Shown: piece after piece, positions 9,801 through 18,791 of the stretch
Layout of the letters: every line of letters begins with the position of its first letter
Numbering within the stretch: the stretch's first letter is position 1
Assembly: GCA_040902925.1 (NCBI GenBank)
Contig: JBBDWJ010000365.1
Location: 1 to 59,307, forward strand
Origin: JBBDWJ01 sp040902925
Lineage (GTDB): Bacteria; Acidobacteriota; Terriglobia; Bryobacterales; UBA6623
Direction of reading: 5' to 3'
DNA: 59,307 bases
Made by a program: the position numbers and the translations under genes
Notes under the pieces: model-generated
Seen by the model: only the letters and a program-made list of their open reading frames with translations
What the model was told of the DNA's origin: nothing
Databases searched by the model: none

Positions 9801-10257
9801 GAAACGTGGTCATCGAGAGCATCCCGTTGCCGCGTGAAAGATCGCGCTCGGGCAGCATCTCGGGGATGATGCCGTACTTCGCCGGGCTAAAGAACGCCGA
9901 CTGCAGGGCCATCAGAAACAGCACCGCGAGCATCGCGGGGAAGCTTTGCCACACGAACGCGGCGAGCGCCAAACTCATCGCTACGATTTCGAGGGCCGAA
10001 GTCGCGATGAGCACGCTGCGCTTGCTGCATACATCGGCGAGGTGCCCGGCGTATCCGGAAAAAAGAAAAAACGGCAGCACGAACACCGCCTGCGCCAGCG
10101 AGGCATAAGTGCTGCCCTGCTCGATGCTCAGCGCCGCGTTCACCGCGACCAGGGAAACGGCCATCTTGTAGAGGTTGTCGTTGAGCGCGCCCAGAAACTG
10201 CGCCCACACGAAAGGTTGAAAACCGCGGATGCGAAACAGGTCTTTATAGTTGCCCAT
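6826..10257 (-). CDS. aas: LplT-PlsC-acyl-ACP synthetase fusion (lysophospholipid transport and reacylation)
   Basis: This 1143-residue inner-membrane protein joins three activities that E. coli splits between LplT and Aas. Residues about 1-405 are a 12-helix MFS transporter (QFLGALNDNLYKMAVS start, typical of LplT). Residues about 415-620 are a PlsC-type acyltransferase with the HX4D motif NHVSYVDG (H442, D447) and the PEGEISRTGNL glycerol-phosphate binding block. Residues about 640-1130 are an AMP-forming acyl-ACP synthetase with the P-loop SSGSTGQPKG (near 780) and later YGATEMAP and WYITGDIA. The likely role is to flip lysophospholipids inward and reacylate them. A GGAGAG sequence upstream of the ATG at 10257 is a plausible ribosome site. 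The 3' end overlaps a possible start of the next small gene. Confidence 0.92.
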   Translation of the reverse strand: MGNYKDLFRIRGFQPFVWAQFLGALNDNLYKMAVSLVAVNAALSIEQGSTYASLAQAVFVLPFFLFSGYAGHLADVCSKRSVLIATSALEIVAMSLALAAFVWQSFPAMLAVLFLMALQSAFFSPAKYGIIPEMLPERDLSRGNGMLSMTTFLAIILGTSAGGLLFAASGGATWRLGLVLVAVAVAGLLTSFRIMRVPPSGARKPFRLNPWAEVSDGLRLVRGDRPLWLCVLGVSYFWFLGAALQISVLLFGKSVIGAGDLSTSLLVTSIALGIGVGSMIAGRWSGDKVELGLAPLGAFGMGVSCLWISQVETFAPAMAALILLGLAGGFFIVPLQSFLQARSPERERGRIFAANNFLNTAGMLLAAALCWVLHDWAGLGAAQAIGILGMLTLVSTLYVLKTVPEYLARFVLWLATHTLYRIQIVGRENIPSRGPALLVANHVSYVDGFLVGACVQRLIRFMVFRPYFEKRGLNTILRRMHAIPVAAGSRSDVMESLERARKELHEGHVVCIFPEGEISRTGNLLPFKRGLERIVAGLDVPIIPVYLDGVWGSLFSFARGRSFWKRLRGVPNRVTVLFGSPLPSSTSAREVRQAVLELGAEAADHRRQPDDLLHLQFVRAAKHNWRSLAMADSTGKQLTYGQALTCSLIVARKIRSMCQGEKMIGLLLPASVGGALANVSTLLAGKIPVNLNFTAGREAMESAVAQCSIRTILTSRLFVKKAGIAEMQGMVFLEDMLREITVFEKASSAAAAFLLPAPALTAIHRGAGDSRSLATVIFSSGSTGQPKGVMLSHHNVISNLEAMRQLFSLEKGDRFMGVLPFFHSFGFTATLWLPLTTGVGACYHANPMDAKTIGEVVARHRATLMMATPTFYAAYVRKCTAEQFSTLRLALVGAEKLRQPLAREFRDKYGIELMEGYGATEMAPVISVSRPDVVDGRIRQSGRKEGSVGHPLPGVAVKVVDPEAVVDFDASLESSEALPANREGMLLVKGPNRMMGYLGQPEKTSEAVRDGWYITGDIATVDEDGFVRITDRLARFSKIGGEMVPHIRVEEIATEALNGAPCAVTAIPDDRKGEQLVVFYSSADFSSDELWKRLAASELPKLWVPRRENVRCIDEIPILGSGKLDLKKLRHMAANYGPSLMTR

Positions 10258-10491
10258 GTTCTTTGGAACTCTCCAGTACTCGTAGCGCCCGGTGGCCGTG
10301 TGGCTTTCCGGATTAACTTTAGAGAAAGCAGGCCTGTATCCAAATGGGCATTGCCAGATAACCGGCTTGTTGTCAATAGATTGCGATCCGATAGACCGCT
10401 TTCTTTAGATGATTTACGGCGTGACGATATACATGGGATGCTCAGCGCCTGTACGCCTACTGTACGAACGGTTAGACTCTATGTAGCGTCC
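10258..10491. promoter_or_regulatory. divergent promoter region between acyltransferase fusion and sigma-54 activator
   Basis: This 234-bp spacer separates two divergent starts. It is less GC-rich than its surroundings and contains a direct repeat TGTACG at 10450-10455 and 10461-10466, eleven bases apart, shortly before the activator gene. One helical turn of spacing fits a dimeric binding site, perhaps for autoregulation, but no protein footprint is known and this remains inference. Confidence 0.35.
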
Positions 10492-12042
10492 ATGGCATTT
10501 CTTTCCAAGCCCGAACGCGCCTTCCTCGATGCCGTCTCCAAGCTGGCTTCGTGCAATCCGTTTCAGCCGCAACGGGTCGACTACGAGCGGGAAGCTTTGG
10601 GGGAAGATTTCGAATCGGACGAGGCCGTCTGGAGCATGCGGGTCGCGGATCCCGAAAAACCCAGGCCCAACACCTGGAAGATCCACGAGCGCGTCGAGTC
10701 AATGGCCGGCCCGCTACGCGAGCGCGTGTTGCGGGGAGAGGCGGCGCGTGAGCGGGACCTGATCCTTTACGAGGACGCGATCCTTTTCTTCCTCTATCAC
10801 CGCTACGTCGACCGCTTGTTCGAGAACGCCGATCCCGCGAAGAGCGCCGCCAAAAAGCCCTGGGGATTCTACGGCGACTTTCTGCGCGACTGGAATCATT
10901 ATTTCGATCTGCGGGACCGCAAGTTGCCGAGCGGCCATGAACCTGGTCACACCTTTGCCTGCTTTTCGCAGATCTCGCGGGCGTTCTTGCAGATTTTCAC
11001 GTACATCATCGGCAGCTCGCTGTCGGCGGCGCGGTTGCGGGCCGCGGTCTGGCAGTCGGTGTTCACGCACGACATCCAGAGGTACCGCCGGGTGCTCTAC
11101 GCAAACATGGGCGACTTCGCAACGCTCATCACCGGTCCTTCGGGAACGGGTAAAGAACTGGTGGCGCGGGCCATCGCTCTTTCCCGCTACTTGCCGTTCG
11201 ACGCCGGGCGGATGATGTTCCCCTCCGACGCGTCCGATTCGTTCCGCGCCATCAACCTGGCGGCCCTCTCGCCGACGCTCATCGAATCGGAGCTGTTTGG
11301 CCACCGCCGCGGGGCGTTCACTGGGGCCGTCCAAGACAGAAAAGGTTGGCTCGAAATGTGCCCGCCGTTGAGCTCGGTGTTTCTCGACGAAATCGGCGAC
11401 CTCGACGCGGCGATCCAGGTGAAGCTGCTGCGAGTCATCGAGACACGCCAGTTCCAGCCGGTTGGCGACAACTCGCCGCGTATTTTTCACGGCAAGCTGA
11501 TCGCCGCCACCAATCGCGACCTCGGAGCGCTGATGCGAAGCGGCGGTTTTCGCGAGGATTTCTATTACCGGCTGTGCTCCGACCAGATTGTCACGCCGTC
11601 GCTATGCGAGCAGCTTCGGGAATCGCCCGAAGTGCTGCGGGAGCTGATTCTGTTCATGACGCGGCGGGTCTGCGGGGCCGAGGCCGAAGCGCTTGCTGCC
11701 GAGGTCGAGGACTGGGTGAGAAAAAATCTCGGCTTGCGCTACGAGTGGCCGGGAAACTATCGCGAGCTCGAGCAATGCGTCCGCAACGTCGTGATTCGCC
11801 GTGAATACCGCCCCCCAAGCCGCGAGACCGCGCCTCCGGGAGAGGCCCTGGCCGAGGCGATGGAGCAGGGAACGATTACCGCCGATGAGTTACTCAGGCG
11901 GTATTGCACGATGGTTTACGCCGCGACCGGCAGTTATGAGGAAACCGCGCGGCGGCTCCAGATGGACCGCCGCACTGTAAAGAGCCGCGTCGACGAAGAG
12001 CAACTCGAACGGCTGAAGGAAGCGGAATCAGCCCTTGGCTGA
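10492..12042 (+). CDS. sigma-54-dependent activator with an unrecognised N-terminal domain
   Basis: A 516-residue bacterial enhancer-binding protein. The central AAA+ domain has Walker A GPSGTGKE (215-222), the sigma-54-contacting GAFTGA loop (274-279), Walker B VFLDE (D299-E300) and the FREDFYYRL segment with arginine-finger region. The C-terminus carries a Fis-type helix-turn-helix (EETARRLQMDRRTVKSRV, about 483-500). Residues 1-200 are not a receiver, GAF, PAS or FHA domain that I can recognise; they are helical and aromatic-rich (ERAFLDAVSKLASCNPFQP, ILFFLYHRYVDRLF) and probably form the sensory part. The ATG at 10492 was chosen because family-like sequence starts there; upstream codons cover a plausible promoter. 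It is divergent from the acyltransferase fusion. No -24/-12 promoter was visible nearby, so its targets are unknown. Confidence 0.85.
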   Translation: MAFLSKPERAFLDAVSKLASCNPFQPQRVDYEREALGEDFESDEAVWSMRVADPEKPRPNTWKIHERVESMAGPLRERVLRGEAARERDLILYEDAILFFLYHRYVDRLFENADPAKSAAKKPWGFYGDFLRDWNHYFDLRDRKLPSGHEPGHTFACFSQISRAFLQIFTYIIGSSLSAARLRAAVWQSVFTHDIQRYRRVLYANMGDFATLITGPSGTGKELVARAIALSRYLPFDAGRMMFPSDASDSFRAINLAALSPTLIESELFGHRRGAFTGAVQDRKGWLEMCPPLSSVFLDEIGDLDAAIQVKLLRVIETRQFQPVGDNSPRIFHGKLIAATNRDLGALMRSGGFREDFYYRLCSDQIVTPSLCEQLRESPEVLRELILFMTRRVCGAEAEALAAEVEDWVRKNLGLRYEWPGNYRELEQCVRNVVIRREYRPPSRETAPPGEALAEAMEQGTITADELLRRYCTMVYAATGSYEETARRLQMDRRTVKSRVDEEQLERLKEAESALG

Positions 12043-12152
12043 GACGGCGGAAAGTCGTCTCCCGAATCGTCGCTACACTAGAAGCAGGACGATCAATAGC
12101 GGCGAGGTCGATCCGCTGCAAAAGATGGATTCGCCGCACGCTCCTACCCTCC

Positions 12153-13166
<1,014 letters not shown>

Positions 13167-13212
13167 CCGCCGCGAGCCAACCCGCCGTTTGAGAGAGGCG
13201 GCCTTGGAATTC

Positions 13213-13617
13213 TCAGGAATCGCGATTCGAATCCCATTTGTGCGGGTGCCGGAGTCCTTCCGGCAAATGGGTTTTTTCGTCTCCGAAAGACTCGGCGAGC
13301 TGTTCCTGGGTGAGGTCCTCGGCGGTCCGCAGATCGGCTCCTCGCAGATCCGTGCGCTCCAGGTCGACGCCAAGCAATCGAGTGCCGACCAGATTCGCCC
13401 CCTTCAGATTCGCGCCGCTCAGGTCGGCCCCATTGAGATTCGCCATGACCAGGTTGGCTTTACTGAGGTTCACGCCGGACAGGTTGGCTACCAACAATTC
13501 CGCGTGGCTCAGGTCGGCCCCGGCAAGGTTCGCGGTCTCCTGGGGGTTCTCGGCCTTCCATCGGTTCCAGGAGTCCACGTCGCTCCGAATCAGCTTCACG
13601 AGTTTTGGGTCTGCCAT
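13213..13617 (-). CDS. pentapeptide-repeat protein
   Basis: A 134-residue protein with a short helical head (ADPKLVKLIRSDVDSWNRW) followed by about 14 tandem pentapeptides of the A(D/N)LxG type from about residue 30 to 100 (e.g. ANLNGADLSGANLKGANLVG). Such repeats fold as a right-handed quadrilateral beta-helix; functions range from gyrase protection to scaffolding and cannot be told from sequence. The head plus short solenoid resembles many cytosolic proteins of unknown role. The ATG at 13617 has a good GAGGAA ribosome site; an in-frame ATG at 13644 has none. The gene is convergent with the isocitrate dehydrogenase gene, 46 bp apart. Confidence 0.85.
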   Translation of the reverse strand: MADPKLVKLIRSDVDSWNRWKAENPQETANLAGADLSHAELLVANLSGVNLSKANLVMANLNGADLSGANLKGANLVGTRLLGVDLERTDLRGADLRTAEDLTQEQLAESFGDEKTHLPEGLRHPHKWDSNRDS

Positions 13618-13829
13618 CGGTTCCTCGAGTCTGGGCGCCGGCACGTGCCCGTCTCACCACTAGCGGGTTCGACGACGCGGCCAGCCGGGCGAATCAGCCC
13701 GAAAGGAACCATCCTACAACGCGCGGCAGGGCGCTGTCTCCGCGCGGTCCCGAAGGCCGCGATGGTGATATGATACCTGCCCGGACCGTGGTGTCCCAGC
13801 CGGACCGCAGTGTCCCAGGAGGAATCGCC

Positions 13830-14756
13830 ATGTATTCGAGACGAGACTTCGGAAAGATCGCGCTGGCCGGTCTGCCGCTGTCGGTGGCGCTGGCTAAGAT
13901 TAACTCCGAGTTCAACGGAGTGCGTATCGGCGCGCAATCCTACAGCTTTCGCGACCGGTCGCTCGACGAGGCGATTCAGGCCATGGCGGAGATCGGTATC
14001 GGCGAGTGCGAACTCTATTCAGGCCATGTGGAGCCCAGAGTGGAAAGGCCCCGCCCCCAGGGCGCTCCCGAGAAAGCGGAGAAAAAAGGCGGTGGGCCTC
14101 GCGGCGGTCCTGAAGCCGAGGCCAGGCGTCAAAAGCTGCGGCAATGGCGCTTGTCGGTGCCGCTGTCGGAGTTCGAAGCCACCCGTAAGAAATTCGACGA
14201 CGCCGGCATCACGCTGTTCGCATTCAATGTCAGTTTCCGGGATGATTTCACCGACGAGGAGATTGATCGCGGCTTCGAGATGGCGAAGGCGCTCGGCGTG
14301 AAGATCATCACGGCGTCTTCGACGTTGACAGCCGCCAAGCGGGTAGCGCCGTTCGCCGACAAGCACCGCATCACGGTCTCGATGCACGGCCACTCGAACC
14401 TGGCCAACCCGAGCGAGTTCGCCACACCCGAAAGTTTCGCCAAGGCCAACGCCATGTCGAAGTATTTTGGAATCAACCTCGACATCGGCCACTTCTTCGC
14501 CGCCGGGTTCGATCCGGTCTCCTACCTTGAGCAGCACCACGACCGCATCCAACTGCTGCACATCAAAGACCGCAAGAAAGATGACGGCCCGAATACCCCT
14601 TGGGGAGAGGGCGATACGCCCATCAAGGAAGTGCTGCAACTTCTGAAAGCGAAGAAGTACGCCATCCCCGCGAATATCGAGTACGAATACAGTGGCGAGG
14701 ACACGGTCGCGGAGGTCCGAAAGTGCCTCGAGTACTGCAAGCAAGCGCTGGCTTGA
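13830..14756 (+). CDS. Tat-exported sugar phosphate isomerase/epimerase-like TIM barrel
   Basis: This 308-residue protein begins with a twin-arginine signal (YSRRDFGKIALAGLPLSVALA) and continues as an AP-endonuclease-2/xylose-isomerase-like TIM barrel (IGAQSYSFRD, IGIGECELYS, NLDIGHFFAAGFDP, IQLLHIKDRKKDDG). Members of this superfamily use a divalent metal to isomerise or epimerise sugars; the histidines and acids in DIGHF and HIKD are likely ligands. A low-complexity insert rich in P, E, K and G (about residues 70-100) interrupts the barrel. AGGAGG at 13817-13822 sets the ATG at 13830. Exported isomerase-like proteins of this type are common in Acidobacteriota and Planctomycetota, usually with unknown substrates. 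Confidence 0.87.
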   Translation: MYSRRDFGKIALAGLPLSVALAKINSEFNGVRIGAQSYSFRDRSLDEAIQAMAEIGIGECELYSGHVEPRVERPRPQGAPEKAEKKGGGPRGGPEAEARRQKLRQWRLSVPLSEFEATRKKFDDAGITLFAFNVSFRDDFTDEEIDRGFEMAKALGVKIITASSTLTAAKRVAPFADKHRITVSMHGHSNLANPSEFATPESFAKANAMSKYFGINLDIGHFFAAGFDPVSYLEQHHDRIQLLHIKDRKKDDGPNTPWGEGDTPIKEVLQLLKAKKYAIPANIEYEYSGEDTVAEVRKCLEYCKQALA

Positions 14757-14787
14757 CCTTCCGATCGCCTAGCCTCTAAAGACGAGA

Positions 14788-14820
14788 CCGGAGGTCTGTC
14801 CGTTGAGGGACAGCCTCCGG
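14788..14820. terminator. bidirectional stem-loop between convergent genes
   Basis: The arms CCGGAGGtCTGTCC and GGACAGCCTCCGG pair over 13 bases with one bulged T and a short loop. It sits between the convergent ends of the TIM-barrel gene and amt and could serve both. There is no U-tract, so a role as an intrinsic terminator is likely but not certain. Confidence 0.6.
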
Positions 14821-14834
14821 CCAAACGTCGCGGC

Positions 14835-16238
14835 TTATTGCTGGCCCATCGGATCGCCGGAGTAGGCCTCCATGCCCATCTCGGAGATGTCGAGGCCGAT
14901 GGATTCCTCTTCGGCGCTGACCCGAATTCCCAGCGTCATCTTGATAACGAACCAAGCGGTGAGGGTCACGGCCAGCGTGAATCCAGCCACTGCAAAGGTT
15001 CCAATCAACTGCGCTTGCAGCGATTCGAAGCCGCCGCCGTTGAACAATCCGTTGGCGCCTCCACCGGGGGCGTCCGCGGTCGCAAACAGCCCCACGGCGA
15101 TCGTGCCCCAGATGCCGTTCGCCAGGTGCACCGACAACGCGCCGACCGGGTCGTCAATCTTGAGCTTGTCAAAGAACAGCACGGCCGGGACCACAATCAG
15201 TCCGGCGATCAAGCCGATCACGGCAGCCGAGGTGACGCTCACGAAAGCGCACGGCGCGGTGATGGCCACCAGGCCCGCGAGCGCGCCGTTGACCGTCATG
15301 CTGAAGTCCGGCTTGCCGAGCACGATCCAGGCCAGCACTGTAGCGCTCAAAATGGCCGCGCAACAGGCAAGGTTCGTGGTCATCGCCACATGGGCGATAG
15401 CGTTGGGGTCCGCCGCCATGGTGCTTCCGGGATTGAATCCGAACCACCCCAGCCAAAGAATAAGTCCACCCAGGAACACCAGGGCCATGCTGTGGCCAGG
15501 GATCGGCTGCACGCCACCACTGGGTTTGTACTTGCCGCGGCGCGGCCCCAACATCAGGATGCCCGCCAGGCCGGCCCATCCTCCGACCGCGTGTACCACC
15601 GTCGAGCCGGCAAAATCGCGAAAACCCATCCCAGCCAGCCAGCCGCCGCCCCAAATCCAGTGTCCCGTGATCGGATAGGACAAACCGACAAGCACCAGCG
15701 TGAAGACCATAAAGGACTTGTAGTGGATCCGCTCCGCGACGCAACCGGAAACGATCGTCGCGGCCGTGCCCGCGAAGACGAGCTGGAAGAAGAACTTAGC
15801 GAGTAGCGGGACGCCGGTCCAGTTCAAAGAGCCGAAGACTCCTTGATAGGCATCGGCCATGGCGGGACTATTGTCGGCGCCGCCCAGGAACCAACCATTT
15901 AGGCCGATAAACAATGTGCCGTCGCCGAACATCATTCCGAAGCCGGCCATCCAAAACGCGATCGTAGAGAGCGAGAAAACGACGAAGTTCTTGCCAAGAA
16001 TATTTGTCGCGTTCTTGGCGCGGCAAAGTCCCGCCTCAACACAGCCGAATCCGGCATTCATCCAAAAGACCAAAAACCCGGCGACCATGACCCACAATGT
16101 GTCCACCATGACCTTCAGTTCGGCCGGTGTAGGTCCTGTCGCTTCAGTGGTTTGCGCGAACGCAGTGGCGGCGAAGAGAGCCCCTAATACAACGGGAAGC
16201 GCCTTGCGTCCGTGCGCTCTGACAATCGCAGTTGCCAT
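14835..16238 (-). CDS. amt: ammonium transporter
   Basis: Amt proteins are trimeric channels that conduct ammonium across the inner membrane. This 467-residue protein has a cleavable-type signal peptide (RKALPVVLGALFAATAFAQ) as in AmtB, then about 11 membrane helices. Family motifs include GFGCVEAGLCRAKNATNIL, the FAGSTVVHAVGGWAGLAG segment with the first pore histidine, FNPGSTMAADPNAIAHVA and ANGIWGTIAVGLFA. The cytosolic tail is short. An AGGAG ribosome site precedes the ATG at 16238. No glnK gene, the usual partner that blocks the channel when nitrogen is plentiful, lies beside it, so control must come from elsewhere. Confidence 0.95.
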   Translation of the reverse strand: MATAIVRAHGRKALPVVLGALFAATAFAQTTEATGPTPAELKVMVDTLWVMVAGFLVFWMNAGFGCVEAGLCRAKNATNILGKNFVVFSLSTIAFWMAGFGMMFGDGTLFIGLNGWFLGGADNSPAMADAYQGVFGSLNWTGVPLLAKFFFQLVFAGTAATIVSGCVAERIHYKSFMVFTLVLVGLSYPITGHWIWGGGWLAGMGFRDFAGSTVVHAVGGWAGLAGILMLGPRRGKYKPSGGVQPIPGHSMALVFLGGLILWLGWFGFNPGSTMAADPNAIAHVAMTTNLACCAAILSATVLAWIVLGKPDFSMTVNGALAGLVAITAPCAFVSVTSAAVIGLIAGLIVVPAVLFFDKLKIDDPVGALSVHLANGIWGTIAVGLFATADAPGGGANGLFNGGGFESLQAQLIGTFAVAGFTLAVTLTAWFVIKMTLGIRVSAEEESIGLDISEMGMEAYSGDPMGQQ

Positions 16239-16651
16239 GACGCTTTTTCTCCTGACGGTTGCTCGAAGATGATTCGGGAAAATTGCGGAGGGGATTGAGT
16301 CGTTGCACGCCCCGGCGCAATACCGACGCGACGGGGCGTAAGTACAGAAATAACAGTAGGCGGTTTCTAAGGGAAAGGCAAAATGAAAGATTTGATGCGC
16401 GCCAGAAGAATTTCCTATCTGCCAAGGCGCCCCCCGGCCGGCACCGTGTGACCCTCGGCTTAAGGGCCCAGGGTAGCGCGGGCTAACCTACCCCTTCCTT
16501 AGCCGGCGGTTAGAAGCTCGACGCAGATGACCGGGTTTCTTGGGTGCCGTGTCGCGGCCACAACTTGTGCGGCCACGCCGCGAACTGCGCTAGCGCGCAT
16601 CTCAAAGATTCACTGACCAGCAAGGACTGCGACCAAGCCATGGGACAATAA
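16239..16651. other. gene-free leader region of amt
   Basis: About 410 bp upstream of amt with no recognisable gene. It would hold the amt promoter. I did not identify a convincing -24/-12 site of the kind that often controls amt. The right end merges into a phosphatase relic. Confidence 0.4.
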
Positions 16652-16804
16652 GTGATTGCCCATCAAAAAGCCTCGTCCGCCGAAATCGCCGAAACCGTTC
16701 GCGGGGCTATAGCGGAGTTTCGGGATGGCCGTCCGCAAGACGACGACCTGACGCTGATCTCGGTAAAGGTCCCCGGGCAGGCTCACGGCAACAAGGACAA
16801 CTGA
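16652..16804 (+). pseudogene. relic of the C-terminus of a SpoIIE/RsbU-type PP2C phosphatase
   Basis: A 50-codon stretch starting right after an in-frame TAA (16649-16651) ends with SSAEIAETVRGAIAEF followed by PQDDDLTLISVKV and a stop. The P-x-DDDLTL-(I/V) block is the metal-binding finish of SpoIIE-type serine phosphatases such as RsbU, normally preceded by about 150 residues of catalytic domain. None of that is visible upstream in any frame. It is therefore probably a truncated remnant. A GTG at 16652 could start a 50-residue peptide, but such a piece could not be an active phosphatase. The next gene begins 16 bp downstream. Confidence 0.55.
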
Positions 16805-16820
16805 CGAACCCCGAAGCGCA

Positions 16821-18308
16821 ATGAGTAGCCCTGCCAGCGCCGAAGGCCAGAAGCTGGTGCTGTTGGCCGGAGCCACCGGCTACGTTGGAGGCCGGCTCAA
16901 CAAGGCACTGGAAGCCGGCGGCCGCCGCGTGCGCTGTATGGCGCGCAAAACGGAGTTCCTGCGCCCGCGGGTCGCAGCGTCCACGGAGGTCGTCCAAGGG
17001 GACGTCCTGGACGAAACATCCCTGCGCGCGGCGCTTCAAGGTGTCGGTACCGCCTACTACCTGATCCACTCGATGGGCTCGGGCGGTGATTTCCGCGAAA
17101 AGGATCGCCAGGCCGCCGAGGGATTCGCCGCCGCCGCTCACGAAGCCGGTGTGCGGCGGATCATCTATCTGGGCGGGCTGGGCAGCGACAAAGACCTTTC
17201 GAGTCACCTGGCCAGCCGCCAGGAGGTAGGCCGCATCTTGCGCGAATCAGCCGTGCCCACGATCGAGTTTCGCGCCTCGATCATCATCGGATCGGGCAGT
17301 CTGTCGTTTGAAATGATCCGCGCGCTCGTCGACAAGCTGCCGGTCATGGTCACGCCCCGCTGGGTGCGCGTGATGGCGCAGCCGATCGCCATCGAAGATA
17401 TCGTCGCCTATCTGGTCGCCGCCCTGGATATCGACCAGCACGAGAGCGCTGTGTTCGAGATCGGGGGCGCTGAGCGGGCCTCTTATCTGGACATCATGTC
17501 GGAATACGCCCGCCAGCGCGGGCTCAAGCGACTGATGATCCCGGTGCCGGTTCTCACGCCGCGACTCTCCAGCCTTTGGCTTGGTCTGGTAACTCCGCTC
17601 TACGCGCGAATCGGCCGGAAACTTATTGATAGCCTGGCCAACGAGACCGTAGTCACCGACGATTTGGCTTCTCGCGTGTTTTCGATCCGTCCGCGCGGGT
17701 TGCGGGAAGCCATCGAGCGCGCCTTGCTGCACGAAGACCTCGAATTCGACGCCACGCGCTGGTCGGACGCCGTCTCCTCTTTGGGGGAAATGCCATCCTG
17801 GGGCGGCGTGAAGTTCGGCTCGCGGCTTATCGATTCGCGATCCGTCCACGTGCCCGCCGCTCCGGAAGAATGCTTTCGGACGATTCAACAAATCGGGGGA
17901 GAGGCCGGCTGGTATTGGGGGGACTGGCTTTGGCGCTTGCGCGGCTTCCTGGATCTGTTGGCAGGCGGGGCCGGCATGCGCCGCGGCCGCCGGCACCCTC
18001 TCGAGATTTCAGCGGGAGAGACGGTCGACTTCTGGCGCGTTGAGGCTGTCGAGCCCAACCGCCTGTTGAGGCTGTACGCGGAAATGAAATTGCCGGGCAG
18101 GGCTTGGCTGCAATTCGAAGTCGATCCCGACGCTTCCGGCTCCACGATTCGCCAAACCGCCTTGTTCGACCCGCGCGGTTTTTTGGGTCTGCTCTACTGG
18201 TACACGCTATACCCTGTCCACGGCCTCATCTTTTCGGGCATGCTAAACGGCATCGCGGCAGCCACCCAGCGCCGTATCCAGGGCCAACCGAAACGGAAAA
18301 CCACATGA
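16821..18308 (+). CDS. SDR-family NAD(P)-binding protein with DUF2867 C-terminal domain
   Basis: The 495-residue product has an atypical SDR Rossmann domain (about residues 10-300; LLAGATGYVGGRLNKALEAG, AYYLIHSMGSGGDF) followed by a DUF2867 domain (about 330-480; SWGGVKFGSRLIDSR, GEAGWYWGDWLWRLRGFLD, LYWYTLYPVHGLIFSGML), a helix-grip-type fold. NAD(P) binding is supported by GATGYVG; the substrate is unknown, and a redox or membrane-quinone role would be speculation. The stop overlaps the tspO start (ATGA), so the two are translationally coupled. The same pairing of SDR-DUF2867 and TspO is seen in other bacteria, which suggests a shared pathway, perhaps light or oxidative stress related. Confidence 0.85.
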   Translation: MSSPASAEGQKLVLLAGATGYVGGRLNKALEAGGRRVRCMARKTEFLRPRVAASTEVVQGDVLDETSLRAALQGVGTAYYLIHSMGSGGDFREKDRQAAEGFAAAAHEAGVRRIIYLGGLGSDKDLSSHLASRQEVGRILRESAVPTIEFRASIIIGSGSLSFEMIRALVDKLPVMVTPRWVRVMAQPIAIEDIVAYLVAALDIDQHESAVFEIGGAERASYLDIMSEYARQRGLKRLMIPVPVLTPRLSSLWLGLVTPLYARIGRKLIDSLANETVVTDDLASRVFSIRPRGLREAIERALLHEDLEFDATRWSDAVSSLGEMPSWGGVKFGSRLIDSRSVHVPAAPEECFRTIQQIGGEAGWYWGDWLWRLRGFLDLLAGGAGMRRGRRHPLEISAGETVDFWRVEAVEPNRLLRLYAEMKLPGRAWLQFEVDPDASGSTIRQTALFDPRGFLGLLYWYTLYPVHGLIFSGMLNGIAAATQRRIQGQPKRKTT

Positions 18309-18781
18309 CTCGCTCCGCAATCGGTCTTCTCGTCTTTCTGGCGATCTGTCTGTTCACAGCCCAATTGGGCTCGATGCTCACGCGGCCCTCGATCGGAAGC
18401 TGGTACGCCGCTCTCGCCAAGCCCGCCTGGACGCCTCCCAACTGGCTGTTCGCCCCAGTCTGGACCACCTTGTACGTCCTGATGGCGGTCGCCGCCTGGC
18501 TGGTCTGGAAGAACCACGGGCTGCAAGCAGCCTCGGCTGCGATGAGCCTGTTTGGTGTGCAACTGGCCCTGAACGTTGGCTGGTCCGCGCTTTTTTTTTG
18601 GCTCCACCGGCCGGGCCTGGCGTTCGCGGAGATCGTGCTGCTCTGGGTGCTGATTCTCCTGACGATACTGGCCTTCTGGAAACTCTCTGTCACAGCCGCG
18701 TGGCTGATGATCCCTTATCTGGTTTGGGTCGCTTTCGCCGCAGCCCTCAACTTCGCCATCTGGCGAATGAACGGATTCTGA
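18305..18781 (+). CDS. tspO: TspO/MBR family tryptophan-rich sensory protein
   Basis: TspO proteins are five-helix membrane proteins that bind porphyrins and sterol-like ligands and modulate stress or pigment regulation. The 158-residue product shows the expected pattern of hydrophobic helices and the conserved segments WYAALAKPAWTPPNWLFAPV, WTTLYVLMAVAAWLVWK, ALNVGWSALFFWLHRPG and AALNFAIWRMN. The ATG at 18305 overlaps the upstream stop codon by four bases (ATGA). It is followed after 10 bp by a tRNA gene on the other strand. Confidence 0.94.
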   Translation: MTRSAIGLLVFLAICLFTAQLGSMLTRPSIGSWYAALAKPAWTPPNWLFAPVWTTLYVLMAVAAWLVWKNHGLQAASAAMSLFGVQLALNVGWSALFFWLHRPGLAFAEIVLLWVLILLTILAFWKLSVTAAWLMIPYLVWVAFAAALNFAIWRMNGF

Positions 18782-18791
18782 AGGCTTGGGA

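Noticed and set aside
12043..12152. Sigma-54 (-24/-12) promoter next to the sigma-54 activator gene
   Set aside because: No TGGC-N8-TGC arrangement with correct spacing was found by eye here or in the 10258-10491 region.
13222..13240. GATTCGAATCCC as part of a tRNA T-arm
   Set aside because: It lies inside the pentapeptide-repeat gene and there is no matching acceptor, D- or anticodon arm.
14838..15806. Long plus-strand frame opposite amt
   Set aside because: Antisense shadow of a clear ammonium transporter gene.
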